Positions 32,801 to 41,998 of a stretch of 64,000 nt of DNA are shown piece after piece (positions within the stretch are counted from its first letter, which is position 1; each line of letters starts with the position of its first letter). Made by a program: the position numbers and the translations under genes. This DNA is from Nitrospirillum pindoramense (GTDB lineage: Bacteria; Pseudomonadota; Alphaproteobacteria; Azospirillales; Azospirillaceae), in the NCBI RefSeq assembly GCF_007827955.1, contig NZ_VITR01000009.1:186001-250000 (forward strand), read 5' to 3'. A model generated the notes under the pieces. That model searched no databases. It had not been told where the DNA came from and saw only the letters and a program-made list of their open reading frames with translations.

Positions 32801-34065
32801 TGATGCTGAAGCGGCTGCTCCTCACCCTGGCTCTCGCGCTGTCCGCGCTTCCGGCCCGCGCCGAGGAGCTGCGCCTGGTGGAGGTGCTCAGCAGCCCGGA
32901 GCGGACGGAGACGCTGAAGCATCTGGTGGCGGGGTTCGAGGCCCGCCACCCCGGCACCCATGTGGAGATCACCTCCCTGGCCTGGGGATCGGCGTTTGAG
33001 AAGCTGGCCACCATGGTGGCGGCCGGCGACATCCCCGATGTGGTGGAGATGCCGGACCGCTGGCTGTCCCTGTATGCCGGCAATGGTCAGTTGGAGAGCC
33101 TGGAGCCTTATCTGGCGGGGTGGCCGGAAACCAAGGGCCTGAACGACCGGGCCCTGACCGTGGCGCGGTCGGTGGCCGACACCGCCTACATGCTGCCCTA
33201 CGGCTTCTATTTGCGCGCCCTGTACTACAACAAGGCGGTGTTCCGGCAGGCGGGCATCGCCGAGCCGCCGAAGACGCTGGAGGAGCTGCACGCCGACGCC
33301 GCCCGGATCGCCCAGTTGCCGGGCAAGTCCGGCTATTGCCTGCGCGGCGGGCCGGGCGGCCTGAACGGCTGGGTCATGTTCGGTGCCAGCATCGCCGGCG
33401 GCAACGCCTTCTTCCATGACGACGGCACCAGCACCCTGAACGATCCCGGCTGGGTGGCCGGCACCAGCTGGCTGATAGACCTGTACCAGAAAGGCTTGGC
33501 GCCCAAGGACAGCGTCAACTGGGGCTTCAACGAGGTGGTGGCCGGCTTCTATACCGGCACCTGCGCCATGGTGGACCAGGACCCCGACGCCCTGATCGCG
33601 CTGAAGGCCCGCATGAAGGCGGAGGATTTCGGCGTGGCGCCCTGGCCCAAGGGCCCCAACGGCAAAGCCTATCCCACCCTGGGCTTCGCCGGCTGGTCCA
33701 TCTTCAAGCGGTCCGCGCACAAGGATCTGGCCTGGGATCTGGTGGTGGCCCTGAACGACCCCGCCGGCAACCTGGCCTGGAATCAGCAGACCGGCGCGCT
33801 GCCCATCTACACCGCCGCCGCGCACGACCCGCTGTACGCCGGCGCCATCTATCAGGGTTGGTTCGCGGAACTGGCGGACCCGGACGTGGTGCCCACGCTG
33901 ATGCCCACCTATCTGCCGGGCTTCGCCTATTTCGCCGACAGCCTGGTGGTGCGCAGCAGCCAGCAGGCGCTGCTGGGCCAGATCAGCCCCGCCACCATGA
34001 ACAAGCAGTGGGCCGCCTATCTGACCAAGGCCCGGCGCAAGCAGGCAGAAGGGGTGAAGCCATGA
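32800..34065 (+). CDS. ABC transporter substrate-binding protein, sugar type (family 1)
   Basis: 421 residues. The signal peptide MMLKRLLLTLALALSALPARA has no lipobox Cys, so it is a free periplasmic protein. The family 1 extracellular solute-binding fold shows ERTETLKHLVAGFEARHPGT, GDIPDVVEMPDRWL, YMLPYGFYLRALYYNKAVFR, GWVMFGASIAGGNAFF, and ALNDPAGNLAWNQQTGALP. It delivers a carbohydrate or carbohydrate-like ligand to the permeases at 34062 and 34946. Start codons at 32800 and 32803 are adjacent; the first overlaps the preceding stop. Its stop overlaps the next ATG (ATGA at 34062). Ligand unknown. Confidence 0.92.
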   Translation: MMLKRLLLTLALALSALPARAEELRLVEVLSSPERTETLKHLVAGFEARHPGTHVEITSLAWGSAFEKLATMVAAGDIPDVVEMPDRWLSLYAGNGQLESLEPYLAGWPETKGLNDRALTVARSVADTAYMLPYGFYLRALYYNKAVFRQAGIAEPPKTLEELHADAARIAQLPGKSGYCLRGGPGGLNGWVMFGASIAGGNAFFHDDGTSTLNDPGWVAGTSWLIDLYQKGLAPKDSVNWGFNEVVAGFYTGTCAMVDQDPDALIALKARMKAEDFGVAPWPKGPNGKAYPTLGFAGWSIFKRSAHKDLAWDLVVALNDPAGNLAWNQQTGALPIYTAAAHDPLYAGAIYQGWFAELADPDVVPTLMPTYLPGFAYFADSLVVRSSQQALLGQISPATMNKQWAAYLTKARRKQAEGVKP

Positions 34066-34949
34066 GCCGCGCCCTGGCCCTGAAGCTGGAACCTTATTTC
34101 TACACCGCCCCGTCGCTGCTGCTGATCGCCGCCATCATGCTGGTGCCCCTGGTCACCGGCCTGTCCTACGCCTTCCATGACCTGATCCTGCTGGACCCGT
34201 TGAGCGGCGATTTCGTCGGCTTGGACCATTTCCGGGAGTTGCTGGACGACGACGGCTTCTGGACGGCGCTGCGCAACACGGTGGTGTGGACGGCGGTGTC
34301 GGTGGCCCTGCAATTCACCTTCGGCCTTATCCTGGCGCTGCTGCTGAACCGGCCCTTCCCCGGGCGCGGGCTGGTGCAGGCCCTGGTCTTCCTGCCCTGG
34401 GCGGTGCCGGGCTTCCTCTCCGGCCTCACCTGGGCCTGGCTGTTCAACCCGGTGATCGGTCCCCTGCCCCATTGGCTGCAGGGCCTGGGCCTGCTGGCCA
34501 CGCCGCAGAACATCCTGTCCGACCCGCACCTGGCGCTGTGGGGCCCCATCGCCGCCAATGTGTGGTGGGGCATCCCCTTCTTCGCCATCACCCTGCTGGC
34601 CGCCTTGCAGTCCATTCCCAAGGACATCTATGAGGCGGCGGCCATGGACGGCGCCGGGCCGCTGCTGCGCTTCCGCCGCGTCACCCTGCCCCTGCTGGCG
34701 CCCACCATCGCCATCACCGTCATGCTGCGCACTGTGTGGGTGGCCAATTTCGCCGAGCTGATCGTGGTTATGACCAAGGGCGGACCGGCCGACGCCACCC
34801 AGATCCTGTCCAGCTACATCTTCACCCTGGCCTTCCAGCGCCTGGACTTCGGCTATGCCTCCGCCGTGGCCGCCGTGCTGCTGCTGTTGCTGCTGGCCTA
34901 TGCCGCCGCCGTCATGGTGCTGCGCCACGCGATGACGGAGCGGGCATGA
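34062..34949 (+). CDS. ABC sugar transporter permease (MalF/UgpA type)
   Basis: 295-residue inner-membrane permease with six predicted helices, starting with YFYTAPSLLLIAAIMLVPLV. The EAA loop that contacts the ATPase reads YEAAAMDGAGPLLRFRRVTL. It pairs with the second permease to form the channel of a carbohydrate importer. It overlaps both the upstream binding-protein gene and the downstream permease gene by four bases (ATGA), so expression is coupled throughout. Confidence 0.93.
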   Translation: MSRALALKLEPYFYTAPSLLLIAAIMLVPLVTGLSYAFHDLILLDPLSGDFVGLDHFRELLDDDGFWTALRNTVVWTAVSVALQFTFGLILALLLNRPFPGRGLVQALVFLPWAVPGFLSGLTWAWLFNPVIGPLPHWLQGLGLLATPQNILSDPHLALWGPIAANVWWGIPFFAITLLAALQSIPKDIYEAAAMDGAGPLLRFRRVTLPLLAPTIAITVMLRTVWVANFAELIVVMTKGGPADATQILSSYIFTLAFQRLDFGYASAVAAVLLLLLLAYAAAVMVLRHAMTERA

Positions 34950-35785
34950 ACAAGACTTTTGCCCGCGTGCTGCCCCGCGTGCTGCACGCCCTGGCGCTGG
35001 CTGCCTTCGTCGCCTTCGCCCTGTTCCCCCTGTTCTGGCTGCTGAAGGTGTCGCTGACGCCCGACGATCTGATGTATGGCGAGGGCGTGCGGCTATGGCC
35101 GTCCCGCGTGACGCTGGACCATTACGGGGCCGTCCTGCGCCACAGCCAGTTTCCGCTGTTCTTCCGCAACAGCCTGATCGTCTCCGCCGCGACCGGCCTG
35201 TTGGCCACCGCCGCCGCGTCGGCCGCCGGCTACGCCTTCTCGCGCTTCCGCTTCCGGGGCAAGGCCTGGGTGGTGGGGGTCATGCTGATCAGCCAGATGT
35301 TCCCCCTGATCATCATCGTGGCACCCATCTTCCGCCTGCTGGCGCCACTGGGCCTGACCAACAGCCTGACCGGCCTGGTGGTGGTCTACACCGCCTTCAA
35401 CACCCCCTTCGCCGCCTTCCTCATGCAATCCTTCTTCGAGGCCATTCCGAAGGATTTGGAGGAGGCGGCGATGATGGACGGCGCCACCCGCTTCCAGGCC
35501 CTGCGGCACGTCATCCTGCCCCTGACCCTGCCGGGGCTGGCGGCCACCGGCGGCTTCGTCTTCACCGCGGCGTGGAGCGAGCTGCTGTTCAGCCTGATGC
35601 TGAACTCCTCCGCCGCCGTCAGCACCTTCCCCGCCGGGCTGCTGGGCTTCGTCTCAAAATTCTCGGTCGATTTCGGGCAGATGATGGCGGCCGGCGTGCT
35701 GGCCCTGCTGCCGGTCGGCGCCTTCTTCCTGCTGATCCAACGCTATCTGGTGCAGGGCCTGACGGCCGGTGCCGTGAAAGGCTGA
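34946..35785 (+). CDS. ABC sugar transporter permease (MalG/UgpE type)
   Basis: 279 residues, six helices, starting after a short basic head with LALAAFVAFALFPLFWLLKV. The family signature SLTPDDLMYGEGVRLWP and the EAA loop LEEAAMMDGATRFQALRHVI are clear. Second half of the carbohydrate importer channel. It overlaps the first permease by four bases; the ATPase gene follows ten bases after its stop. Confidence 0.93.
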   Translation: MNKTFARVLPRVLHALALAAFVAFALFPLFWLLKVSLTPDDLMYGEGVRLWPSRVTLDHYGAVLRHSQFPLFFRNSLIVSAATGLLATAAASAAGYAFSRFRFRGKAWVVGVMLISQMFPLIIIVAPIFRLLAPLGLTNSLTGLVVVYTAFNTPFAAFLMQSFFEAIPKDLEEAAMMDGATRFQALRHVILPLTLPGLAATGGFVFTAAWSELLFSLMLNSSAAVSTFPAGLLGFVSKFSVDFGQMMAAGVLALLPVGAFFLLIQRYLVQGLTAGAVKG

Positions 35786-35794
35786 CCCATCCCC

Positions 35795-36859
35795 ATGGCC
35801 ACCATCACCCTGTCCCGAGTGAGCAAGGATTACGGCGGCGGCCCGGTGCTGCGCGGCATCGACCTGGAAATCCGGGAGGGGGAGTTCGTGGCCCTGATGG
35901 GGCCGTCAGGCTGCGGCAAGTCCACCCTGCTGCGCCTGATTGCCGGGCTTGAGGAACCCAGCGGCGGCCAGATCCACATCGACGGCCGGCTGGTGAACGA
36001 CGTGGCGCCCAAGGACCGGGACCTGGCCATGGTGTTCCAGTCCTACGCCCTCTACCCGCACATGACGGTGCGGGAGAACATGAGCTTCGCGCTCAAGCAG
36101 CGCCGCCTGCCCCCGGCCGAGATCACCCAGGCGGTGGAGGCGGCCGCCGTGAAGCTGGGCCTGACCAATCTGCTGGAGCGCAAGCCCAAGGCCCTGTCCG
36201 GCGGCCAGCGCCAGCGCGTGGCCATGGGCCGGGCCATCGTGCGCAACCCCAAGGCCTTCCTGTTCGATGAGCCCCTGTCCAACCTGGACGCCCGCCTGCG
36301 GGAGCAGATGCGCTATGAGATCCGCAAGCTGCACCGCGAGCTGGGCGCCACCAGCGTCTATGTCACCCACGACCAGGTGGAGGCCATGACCATGGCCGAC
36401 CGCATCGTCGCCCTGAACGACGGCGCCATCCAACAAGTGGGCAGCCCCCAGGATCTCTACGACACCCCCGCCAACCTGTTCGTGGCCGGCTTCCTCGGCT
36501 CCCCGCCCATGAACTTCCTGGACGCGACGTTGGCAGCCGACGGCGCCCTGGTGGTGGAAGGCCAGACGCTGGCCCGCGTGCCTCCGCCCGCCGGCTTGGC
36601 ACCCGGCGCCACTGTCACCCTGGGCCTGCGCCCCGAACGCCTGGCCCTGGCCGATCCCGCCGAGGGGGTCGCGGCGCGCGTTGACGTGGTAGAGACCACC
36701 GGCACCGGCCAAGTGGCGCACCTGGCCATCGGCGCTCAACGACTGAAGCTGTTCACCATGGACGGGCGCCGCCTGGCGCCAGGTGAAGTTGTGGGCATGG
36801 TCGTGCCGCCGGACGCGCCGCTGCTGTTCGATCCCGGCACCGGAACACGGATCGCGTGA
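35795..36859 (+). CDS. ABC transporter ATP-binding protein (MalK/UgpC type)
   Basis: 354 residues; energises the importer encoded just upstream. Walker A GPSGCGKST near residues 36-44, Q-loop in MVFQSYALYPHM, signature LSGGQRQRVAMGRAIVR, Walker B AFLFDEPLSNLDA, and switch His in VYVTHDQVEAMTMADR. The C-terminal OB-fold regulatory domain (about 240-354; VTLGLRPERLAL, VDVVETTGTGQVAHLAIG) is typical of sugar and glycerol-phosphate importers. Last gene of a five-gene operon with the PLP enzyme. A convergent hairpin at 36883 follows. Confidence 0.93.
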   Translation: MATITLSRVSKDYGGGPVLRGIDLEIREGEFVALMGPSGCGKSTLLRLIAGLEEPSGGQIHIDGRLVNDVAPKDRDLAMVFQSYALYPHMTVRENMSFALKQRRLPPAEITQAVEAAAVKLGLTNLLERKPKALSGGQRQRVAMGRAIVRNPKAFLFDEPLSNLDARLREQMRYEIRKLHRELGATSVYVTHDQVEAMTMADRIVALNDGAIQQVGSPQDLYDTPANLFVAGFLGSPPMNFLDATLAADGALVVEGQTLARVPPPAGLAPGATVTLGLRPERLALADPAEGVAARVDVVETTGTGQVAHLAIGAQRLKLFTMDGRRLAPGEVVGMVVPPDAPLLFDPGTGTRIA

Positions 36860-36882
36860 GCGCCCCTGGCCCCTAAATGAAA

Positions 36883-36907
36883 CCGGCCGGGAACGGGTCC
36901 CGGCCGG
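36883..36907 (-). terminator. Hairpin terminator between ABC ATPase and carboxypeptidase genes
   Basis: CCGGCCGGGA at 36883-36892 pairs with TCCCGGCCGG at 36898-36907 around a 5-nt loop. On the minus strand TTTCATTT follows, so it best suits the carboxypeptidase gene, and it may also slow transcripts from the ABC operon. Confidence 0.7.
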
Positions 36908-36932
36908 CGCACTCTTAAATCGGATCAGGCGG

Positions 36933-38438
36933 TCACTTCGCGTCGTACATCGCCATGATGTCCTTGCGGAAGGAGGCGCCGCTGTCCGGGCGGGCGTAGA
37001 ACATGTGGCCGCCCGGGTACATGCGCAGCTTCACCCGTTCCGCCACGCCGAAGGTCGGCATCTGGTCGATCAGCAGGCGGGAGCCGAAGTAGGGGCAGGA
37101 CAGGTCGTTCCAGCCGTGGACGATGGTCACCGCCATCTTGGGGTCGTTGGCGATGGCCTTGCGCAGGTCGGTGACCGGGCTGTCCTCATGGTCGCGGGTC
37201 CAGGCCTCATTGACCTCATAGGACAGGGCGTTGTAGCGCGCCTCCACCTTCCAGCCGACCTGGTTGGTGACGAAATCCGCCATGGCGGAGGTGGTGGGGG
37301 CGATCAGGCCGTCCAGCAGCGGATCGTTGTAGCGGGCCTCGGCGCTGGACGGGAACGGGTCGTAGGCGGTGACGTTGCTGTCGTAGACCGAGCCCACCTT
37401 GCCCTCGGCGCGGTGGATTTCCCGCAGATAGGTGCCGATATCCACCCGGCCGTTCATGCGGCGCACCAGCTTGGGGTCCAGGCCGGTCAGGTCCGCCACC
37501 TTGGCGGACAGGCGGTCGGTGGCGGCCTTGTCGCGCGGGCCGGCCATGAGGTCGGTCATGAACTCCGTCCGGTCGTACTTCTCGACCGGGCCCATGGTGG
37601 TCTCGTTCAGGGGCTTGCCCTGGCGCTCGAAATTGCCGGCGGCCATGGCGGTCAGGTTGATCATCCAAGGCAGGGGCGACAGCGCGTCGGCCTCACCGAT
37701 GGCGGGCGGGTCCAGATAGGGCGACACCAGGGTCATGCCCGAAACGCCGACGCCGATACGGCTTTGCAGGTAATAGGCCAGGCGCGGCAGGCGATAGCCG
37801 CCGTAGCTCTCACCCACCAGGTACTTCTTGCTGGTCAGGCGGTTATTGGTCAGCAGCCAGTCATAGATGATGCGGCTGAGGTAATGGATGTCGGAATCGG
37901 CGGTGTAAAACGCCTTCTTGGTTTGCTCCTCATCCACCCGGGTGCGGGAGAAGCCGGTGCCGATGGGGTCGATGAACACCAGGTCGGTGAAGTCCAGCCA
38001 GCTGTTGGCGTTGTCCTTCAGGATGGCCGGGTCGGACGGGCTGTCGCCGGCCTTGCCGAAGGCTACCTGCTTGGGGCCAATGGCGCCCAAGTTCAGATAA
38101 ACGGAGGAAGCGCCGGGACCGCCGTTGAAGGCGAAGGTCACCGGGCGGGAGGCGGCGCCGGAACCGGCCACGGTGTAGGCGGTATACACCACCTCGCCAA
38201 TGGTCTTGCCCTTCTCATCCTTCACCGGCAGGGACCCGACGGTGGCCGTGTATTCCACCCGCTTGCCGGCAATGGTGGCCGTCTGCTTGACCGACTTCGG
38301 CGCCGGGAACGGCGCCAGGTCGCCATCATCCTTCGACGCCGACTGGGCGGGCTTGTCGGACGGCTTGTCGGCGGCGTAGGTGGGGGCGCCCATGGCCATG
38401 AGCAGGGCGAAGCACGAGACGAACGTGGTGATGCGCAT
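36933..38438 (-). CDS. Exported serine carboxypeptidase (peptidase S10-like)
   Basis: 501 residues with a Sec signal peptide MRITTFVSCFALLMAMGA ending TYAA. Peptidase S10 hallmarks: NGGPGASSVYLNLGAIGP, FIDPIGTGFSRT, nucleophile Ser in VGESYGGYRLPRLAYYL near residue 210, Asp in GWNDLSCPYF near 447, and His in YPGGHMFYARPDSG near 477. It would remove C-terminal residues from peptides in the periplasm or outside. A charged Lys/Asp/Pro-rich spacer follows the signal peptide. Monocistronic: a terminator lies 26 bases after the stop, and about 216 bases separate it from the next gene upstream. Confidence 0.9.
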   Translation of the reverse strand: MRITTFVSCFALLMAMGAPTYAADKPSDKPAQSASKDDGDLAPFPAPKSVKQTATIAGKRVEYTATVGSLPVKDEKGKTIGEVVYTAYTVAGSGAASRPVTFAFNGGPGASSVYLNLGAIGPKQVAFGKAGDSPSDPAILKDNANSWLDFTDLVFIDPIGTGFSRTRVDEEQTKKAFYTADSDIHYLSRIIYDWLLTNNRLTSKKYLVGESYGGYRLPRLAYYLQSRIGVGVSGMTLVSPYLDPPAIGEADALSPLPWMINLTAMAAGNFERQGKPLNETTMGPVEKYDRTEFMTDLMAGPRDKAATDRLSAKVADLTGLDPKLVRRMNGRVDIGTYLREIHRAEGKVGSVYDSNVTAYDPFPSSAEARYNDPLLDGLIAPTTSAMADFVTNQVGWKVEARYNALSYEVNEAWTRDHEDSPVTDLRKAIANDPKMAVTIVHGWNDLSCPYFGSRLLIDQMPTFGVAERVKLRMYPGGHMFYARPDSGASFRKDIMAMYDAK

Positions 38439-38654
38439 GAAGGATGGTCCCCTGATCGGTCGGCATCTCTAGTGCCTGATGGCGACTTTTAGACCATGGG
38501 CGGCGGCGCCCCGCAAGGGTGGGACGCCGACCGCCGCACCAGGGGGCCATTTGGCCCGGACCCAGGGTTGATGAATGGCCCCAAGGGGCCGTCCAGCGCA
38601 ACCGACGGAGGATATCGTATCCCAAATGACGCCCACTGAGTCGCGGGGAATGGA

Positions 38655-39050
38655 TCAGAATCCGCGGGGATAAGGCAGGGTGCGCAGCCAGTCGCGGATG
38701 GTGGCCAGCTCATCCGGCCTGGCATAGCGCCGCGCCGTGGCGGGGCTGAGCGGCGGCATGGCAGGGTCACTGCCGTCGGCACCGGGTGACAGCTTGGACA
38801 CCAGCGTGCACTGCTTGGTGATCTCGTCGTCGGTCATGGCGGCATAATTCAGGTTGGGAATCAGCCGCACGTCGCCTTTCCCGTGGGGGTTGGCGATGGA
38901 GGTCAGCAGTTCTTGCTCGGTTTCCCAGCTGTAGCGGCCCTGGGCATCATGGCGGCCGTAGATTTCGATCCGCTCCTGGATGTCGTCCTGCGAGGCGGTG
39001 ATGGTGAACAGGATGGTCTGCACGTCGGCGAAGTTCGGGGGATTGGCCAT
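38655..39050 (-). CDS. Small protein encoded after the tyrosinase-like gene
   Basis: 131 residues, no signal peptide or membrane helix. Contains IEIYGRHDAQGRYSWETEQE and a C-terminal part (MPPLSPATARRYARPDELAT, IRDWLRTLPYP) that recalls the last helix of c-type cytochromes, yet no CxxCH haem motif exists. I do not recognise the family. AAGGAA lies eight bases before the ATG. It starts 75 bases after the tyrosinase-like stop in the same direction, so it is probably in the same operon. It is not like the MelC1 copper chaperone of Streptomyces. Confidence 0.65.
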   Translation of the reverse strand: MANPPNFADVQTILFTITASQDDIQERIEIYGRHDAQGRYSWETEQELLTSIANPHGKGDVRLIPNLNYAAMTDDEITKQCTLVSKLSPGADGSDPAMPPLSPATARRYARPDELATIRDWLRTLPYPRGF

Positions 39051-39125
39051 GGGACTGTTCCTTCAAGGGGCTGGACGGCGCGGCCTACGGACCGCGCCGT
39101 CCGGTCGAGGATGAGACGAATGGGA

Positions 39126-41759
39126 TCAGCCGGCGGCCAGGGCCAGCATACGCTGGGCCGTGGCCAGCGCGGCCCGTTCCTCAGGCGATTGGGCCGACAC
39201 GGTAGCCAGCAGGTGGGCAAGGCGCGCGCGCTGGTCCGCCCGCAGGTCGCGGCCATGGTCCTGGACATAAGCGCCAACAGCGGCGATGGCCTGCGCCTTC
39301 AGCTCGGACGGTGCCTTCGGGTCCCGATCCAGGCTGCTCACCACAATCTCGAAGACCACTTCGTTCATATGCCGCAGGCTGTTCACGGCCGCCGCGCGGG
39401 CATCGACCGTGGCCTTGGCATCCATCGCCAGGTCCTTCACCAGGTTGACGGTGCCCCCATCGCCGGCATTGGCCAGCACGGTGACGGCCATCGCTTTGGT
39501 CCTCCACCAATCGACGCCGACGCTGGTGGGCGTCGTGGCACTGGTCTTCAGGATGCGGCGCATGGTGTCCAGCGTCGCGGCCTTGGAGAAGGGGGGCTTG
39601 CAATCGTCGGCGTTCTCTTCATGCACATGGTGGCTGTTGGCCGCCGGCACCGCCTCGAACAGGTTGGTGGAGGCGATGAAGGCCGCCGCATCCTGTGGGA
39701 ACATGCGCACGGCGTTGGTCGGCTTCGCCAGGAAATTCTGCAACTCCACCGTCAGGCTGCCAACGAGGCATTGATTGTTGTCGGGCACGCCGTTCCGGGC
39801 GGCGCTGTACAAGGCCTTGTCCAGTACCGACACCGTCTTGGGCGCCGCCGGGACGGCCAGCGCCGGCGCCTCAAGCGGCCGGTTGGCGAACATGCTCATG
39901 GCGCGCACCCGCTCCACCGTATGGGCCAGGGTGGGGCTCTTGGCGTCGCCCTCGACCTTGTAGGCCGTCTCCACCGCGGTCGCGGTGTCGACGCGGGCCA
40001 GAATGTCGAGGGCCGCAGCACGCACCTCAGGATCCTCGCCCGTCGCCAGCGCGACGCCTGCGACGGCGGTCTCGGCATCCAAGGCTGCGGCCAAGTCGAC
40101 CTGGCCCCCCTGCTCCACCCGTTCCGCCGCCGGGCGGTCCTTGGCCAGGAAGACGGCCAGCGCGGCCGGCGGGGGGGCGGTGTTCCCCTGGAAAGGCTGC
40201 GCCTGCTGCTTGGGCGACCAGGGCAGGTTGTCATAGCCGACGCCGCTGTCGGTATCGGACGTGACATAACCGGCGTAGTCGATGAACGCGCCCGGCGTGG
40301 GCTTGGCCGGGGTCTGCGGCCACAGACCCGGCACGCCCGACGCCGCGAACGGCCCCCCCACGGTCTCCGGCGGGCGGCGGGCGCTGAAGGTCGCCACCGG
40401 CGTGGGCTGGATGTCCCCGTTCCACGGCCACATGGTGTCGCGCAGATGATGGCCCAGCGGATTGGTCTGGTTGCTGGGGTTGCCGTCGGCATAGGCGTCG
40501 TTAGGCCAATATTGGGCGGGATCGGCGCCATCGGACCGGAAACGGTCGTAATGCTGCTGCCAAGCGGCCCAAACCCAATCGAAGTAGGTGTGGAACGGCC
40601 AGAACATGGGATCGCTGGGGGAGATCATGCAGTTCGACATCCACACACCAGACCAACCATGGCCGACATTATGCGGGTTGGCCTCCACCGATCCCGCCAT
40701 GAAGGAATAGTTGGACTTCAGCCCCGCCTTGGATTTGTCCAGCAGCATGCCGGGCGTGTTGAACAGCTTGACGTTGTTGCGATCCTGGCGCCAGCGCATC
40801 AGCGGCCCGCGTCCCGGTATGTTCCAGCCGTACAAAGGGTTGCCGGCGTCGAACCGGATGAGGTCCGTCGCCATGAAATCCGGGTCATTGGCCACGGTGT
40901 TGGCGCCGGTGAAGTCGGCGTGGAACACCGTCGCCCCGTCCTTCCCCGGGGAGTAGTACATGGGCCAGTAGGGCAGCGTCACCGCCGGATCGATCTTCTG
41001 TAGCGCGCGCTCCATCTCCAGCAGGAAGGCCCGATGCCAGGCCACGAAGGCGGCCGCCTTGTGTTCCTGGTCGGGATAGCCCTTGGCCGACAGCTCCGGT
41101 TCCGGCTCCATGATGCCCCGCGCGCCGATGTCGTGCATCTCGACCAGGAAGGTATAGGTGTCTTTCCAGCGCGGGTCCGGCGACTTCTGGAAGCGCAACG
41201 CCGCCAGCGCCCACAGGAAGCGGCTGCGCTCCTCCGCGCTCAGCGTCTCCTCATTGCGGCGCACCCGCACCATGACCGTGGCGCCGCCCACCTCCGGCCC
41301 GGCGGCGGTGCCCAGGTGCGCGACGATGGGCGTGTCCTTGTCGTTCCGGCTGAAATGCGGGAAATCACCCGCCACGATGATGGGCTGGGGCGTGCCGTCG
41401 GCCTTCAGCGTCAGGGTGATCTGGTCCTTGGCGCCGCCCCCCTCCACCGCCTTCCTATACTCGTCCGTCGTCAGGGCGAAGTTGACATGGCCCTTGCCGT
41501 CGGCCGGAGCGGCGCCGTTGGTCAGCACGACGGTGACGGTGGCGTCCGGCGCCAAACCGGAACCGGCGCGCACCCGCACCAGGGTCGGACTGGGCGCCCA
41601 GGTGACATAGTCGAAGTGGGCGCCCGTCCGGGCATCGCCATGCACCAGGATTTCCACCTGCGGGTCGGCGGCCGCCGCCCCCGCCGCAAGCCCAACCCCC
41701 AGCGCCACGGCCGCGCACATTCCCCACCGGCGTGCCATCGCCGTCATTGATCGCCGCAT
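39126..41759 (-). CDS. Large exported tyrosinase-like (type 3 copper) protein
   Basis: 877 residues, exported by a signal peptide (CAAVALGVGLAAGAAAA). Residues 25-170 are a beta-rich N-terminal domain. The tyrosinase core follows. Copper A ligands are His in FLVEMHDIG (about 207), His in EHKAAAFVAWHRAFL and the His eight residues later (about 240). Copper B ligands are NPHNVGH (about 361) and the last His in DPMFWPFHTYFDWVW (about 390), where the usual first His of the HH pair is Phe but the true ligand remains. From about 500 to the end, over 350 residues of helical repeats resemble HEAT repeats (DPEVRAAALDILARVDTATA, KATVDARAAAVNSLRHMNEV). It would oxidise phenols to quinones. ATGs at 41771 and 41759 are both possible starts; the latter has GGGGGA upstream. 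Confidence 0.85.
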   Translation of the reverse strand: MRRSMTAMARRWGMCAAVALGVGLAAGAAAADPQVEILVHGDARTGAHFDYVTWAPSPTLVRVRAGSGLAPDATVTVVLTNGAAPADGKGHVNFALTTDEYRKAVEGGGAKDQITLTLKADGTPQPIIVAGDFPHFSRNDKDTPIVAHLGTAAGPEVGGATVMVRVRRNEETLSAEERSRFLWALAALRFQKSPDPRWKDTYTFLVEMHDIGARGIMEPEPELSAKGYPDQEHKAAAFVAWHRAFLLEMERALQKIDPAVTLPYWPMYYSPGKDGATVFHADFTGANTVANDPDFMATDLIRFDAGNPLYGWNIPGRGPLMRWRQDRNNVKLFNTPGMLLDKSKAGLKSNYSFMAGSVEANPHNVGHGWSGVWMSNCMISPSDPMFWPFHTYFDWVWAAWQQHYDRFRSDGADPAQYWPNDAYADGNPSNQTNPLGHHLRDTMWPWNGDIQPTPVATFSARRPPETVGGPFAASGVPGLWPQTPAKPTPGAFIDYAGYVTSDTDSGVGYDNLPWSPKQQAQPFQGNTAPPPAALAVFLAKDRPAAERVEQGGQVDLAAALDAETAVAGVALATGEDPEVRAAALDILARVDTATAVETAYKVEGDAKSPTLAHTVERVRAMSMFANRPLEAPALAVPAAPKTVSVLDKALYSAARNGVPDNNQCLVGSLTVELQNFLAKPTNAVRMFPQDAAAFIASTNLFEAVPAANSHHVHEENADDCKPPFSKAATLDTMRRILKTSATTPTSVGVDWWRTKAMAVTVLANAGDGGTVNLVKDLAMDAKATVDARAAAVNSLRHMNEVVFEIVVSSLDRDPKAPSELKAQAIAAVGAYVQDHGRDLRADQRARLAHLLATVSAQSPEERAALATAQRMLALAAG

Positions 41760-41998
41760 TCCATCCCCCATCAAGGCGTCCGACGCATTGCCCGTCATAA
41801 ACGCATTAATATATAAATAGACAACCTGGAGTATGGACAAATCGGCGTCGCCGGCCAAGACGTATTAAGTTACGAGTTGTGATAAGGGACATACACAACC
41901 AGAAGCATGCCAAACGCGCTCAAACAATTGTTTTTTGTAAAACAGATGTTTAGATAGCCCTTTGCGCAGCAGGCGAAGCCGCCACCGGGCCCATCGGC
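41760..41998. promoter_or_regulatory. A+T-rich divergent region between tyrosinase-like gene and psuK
   Basis: 239 bases, strongly A+T-rich for this genome (for example TTAATATATAAATAG near 41805-41819 and AACAATTGTTTTTTGT near 41924-41939, which contains the palindrome ACAATTGT). It must hold both promoters. No gene was seen. Confidence 0.5.

Noticed and set aside
38883-41003. Plus-strand open frame of 706 codons opposite the tyrosinase-like gene
   Set aside because: Composition is Arg/Gly/His-rich with no recognisable fold; the copper-site motifs are on the minus strand.
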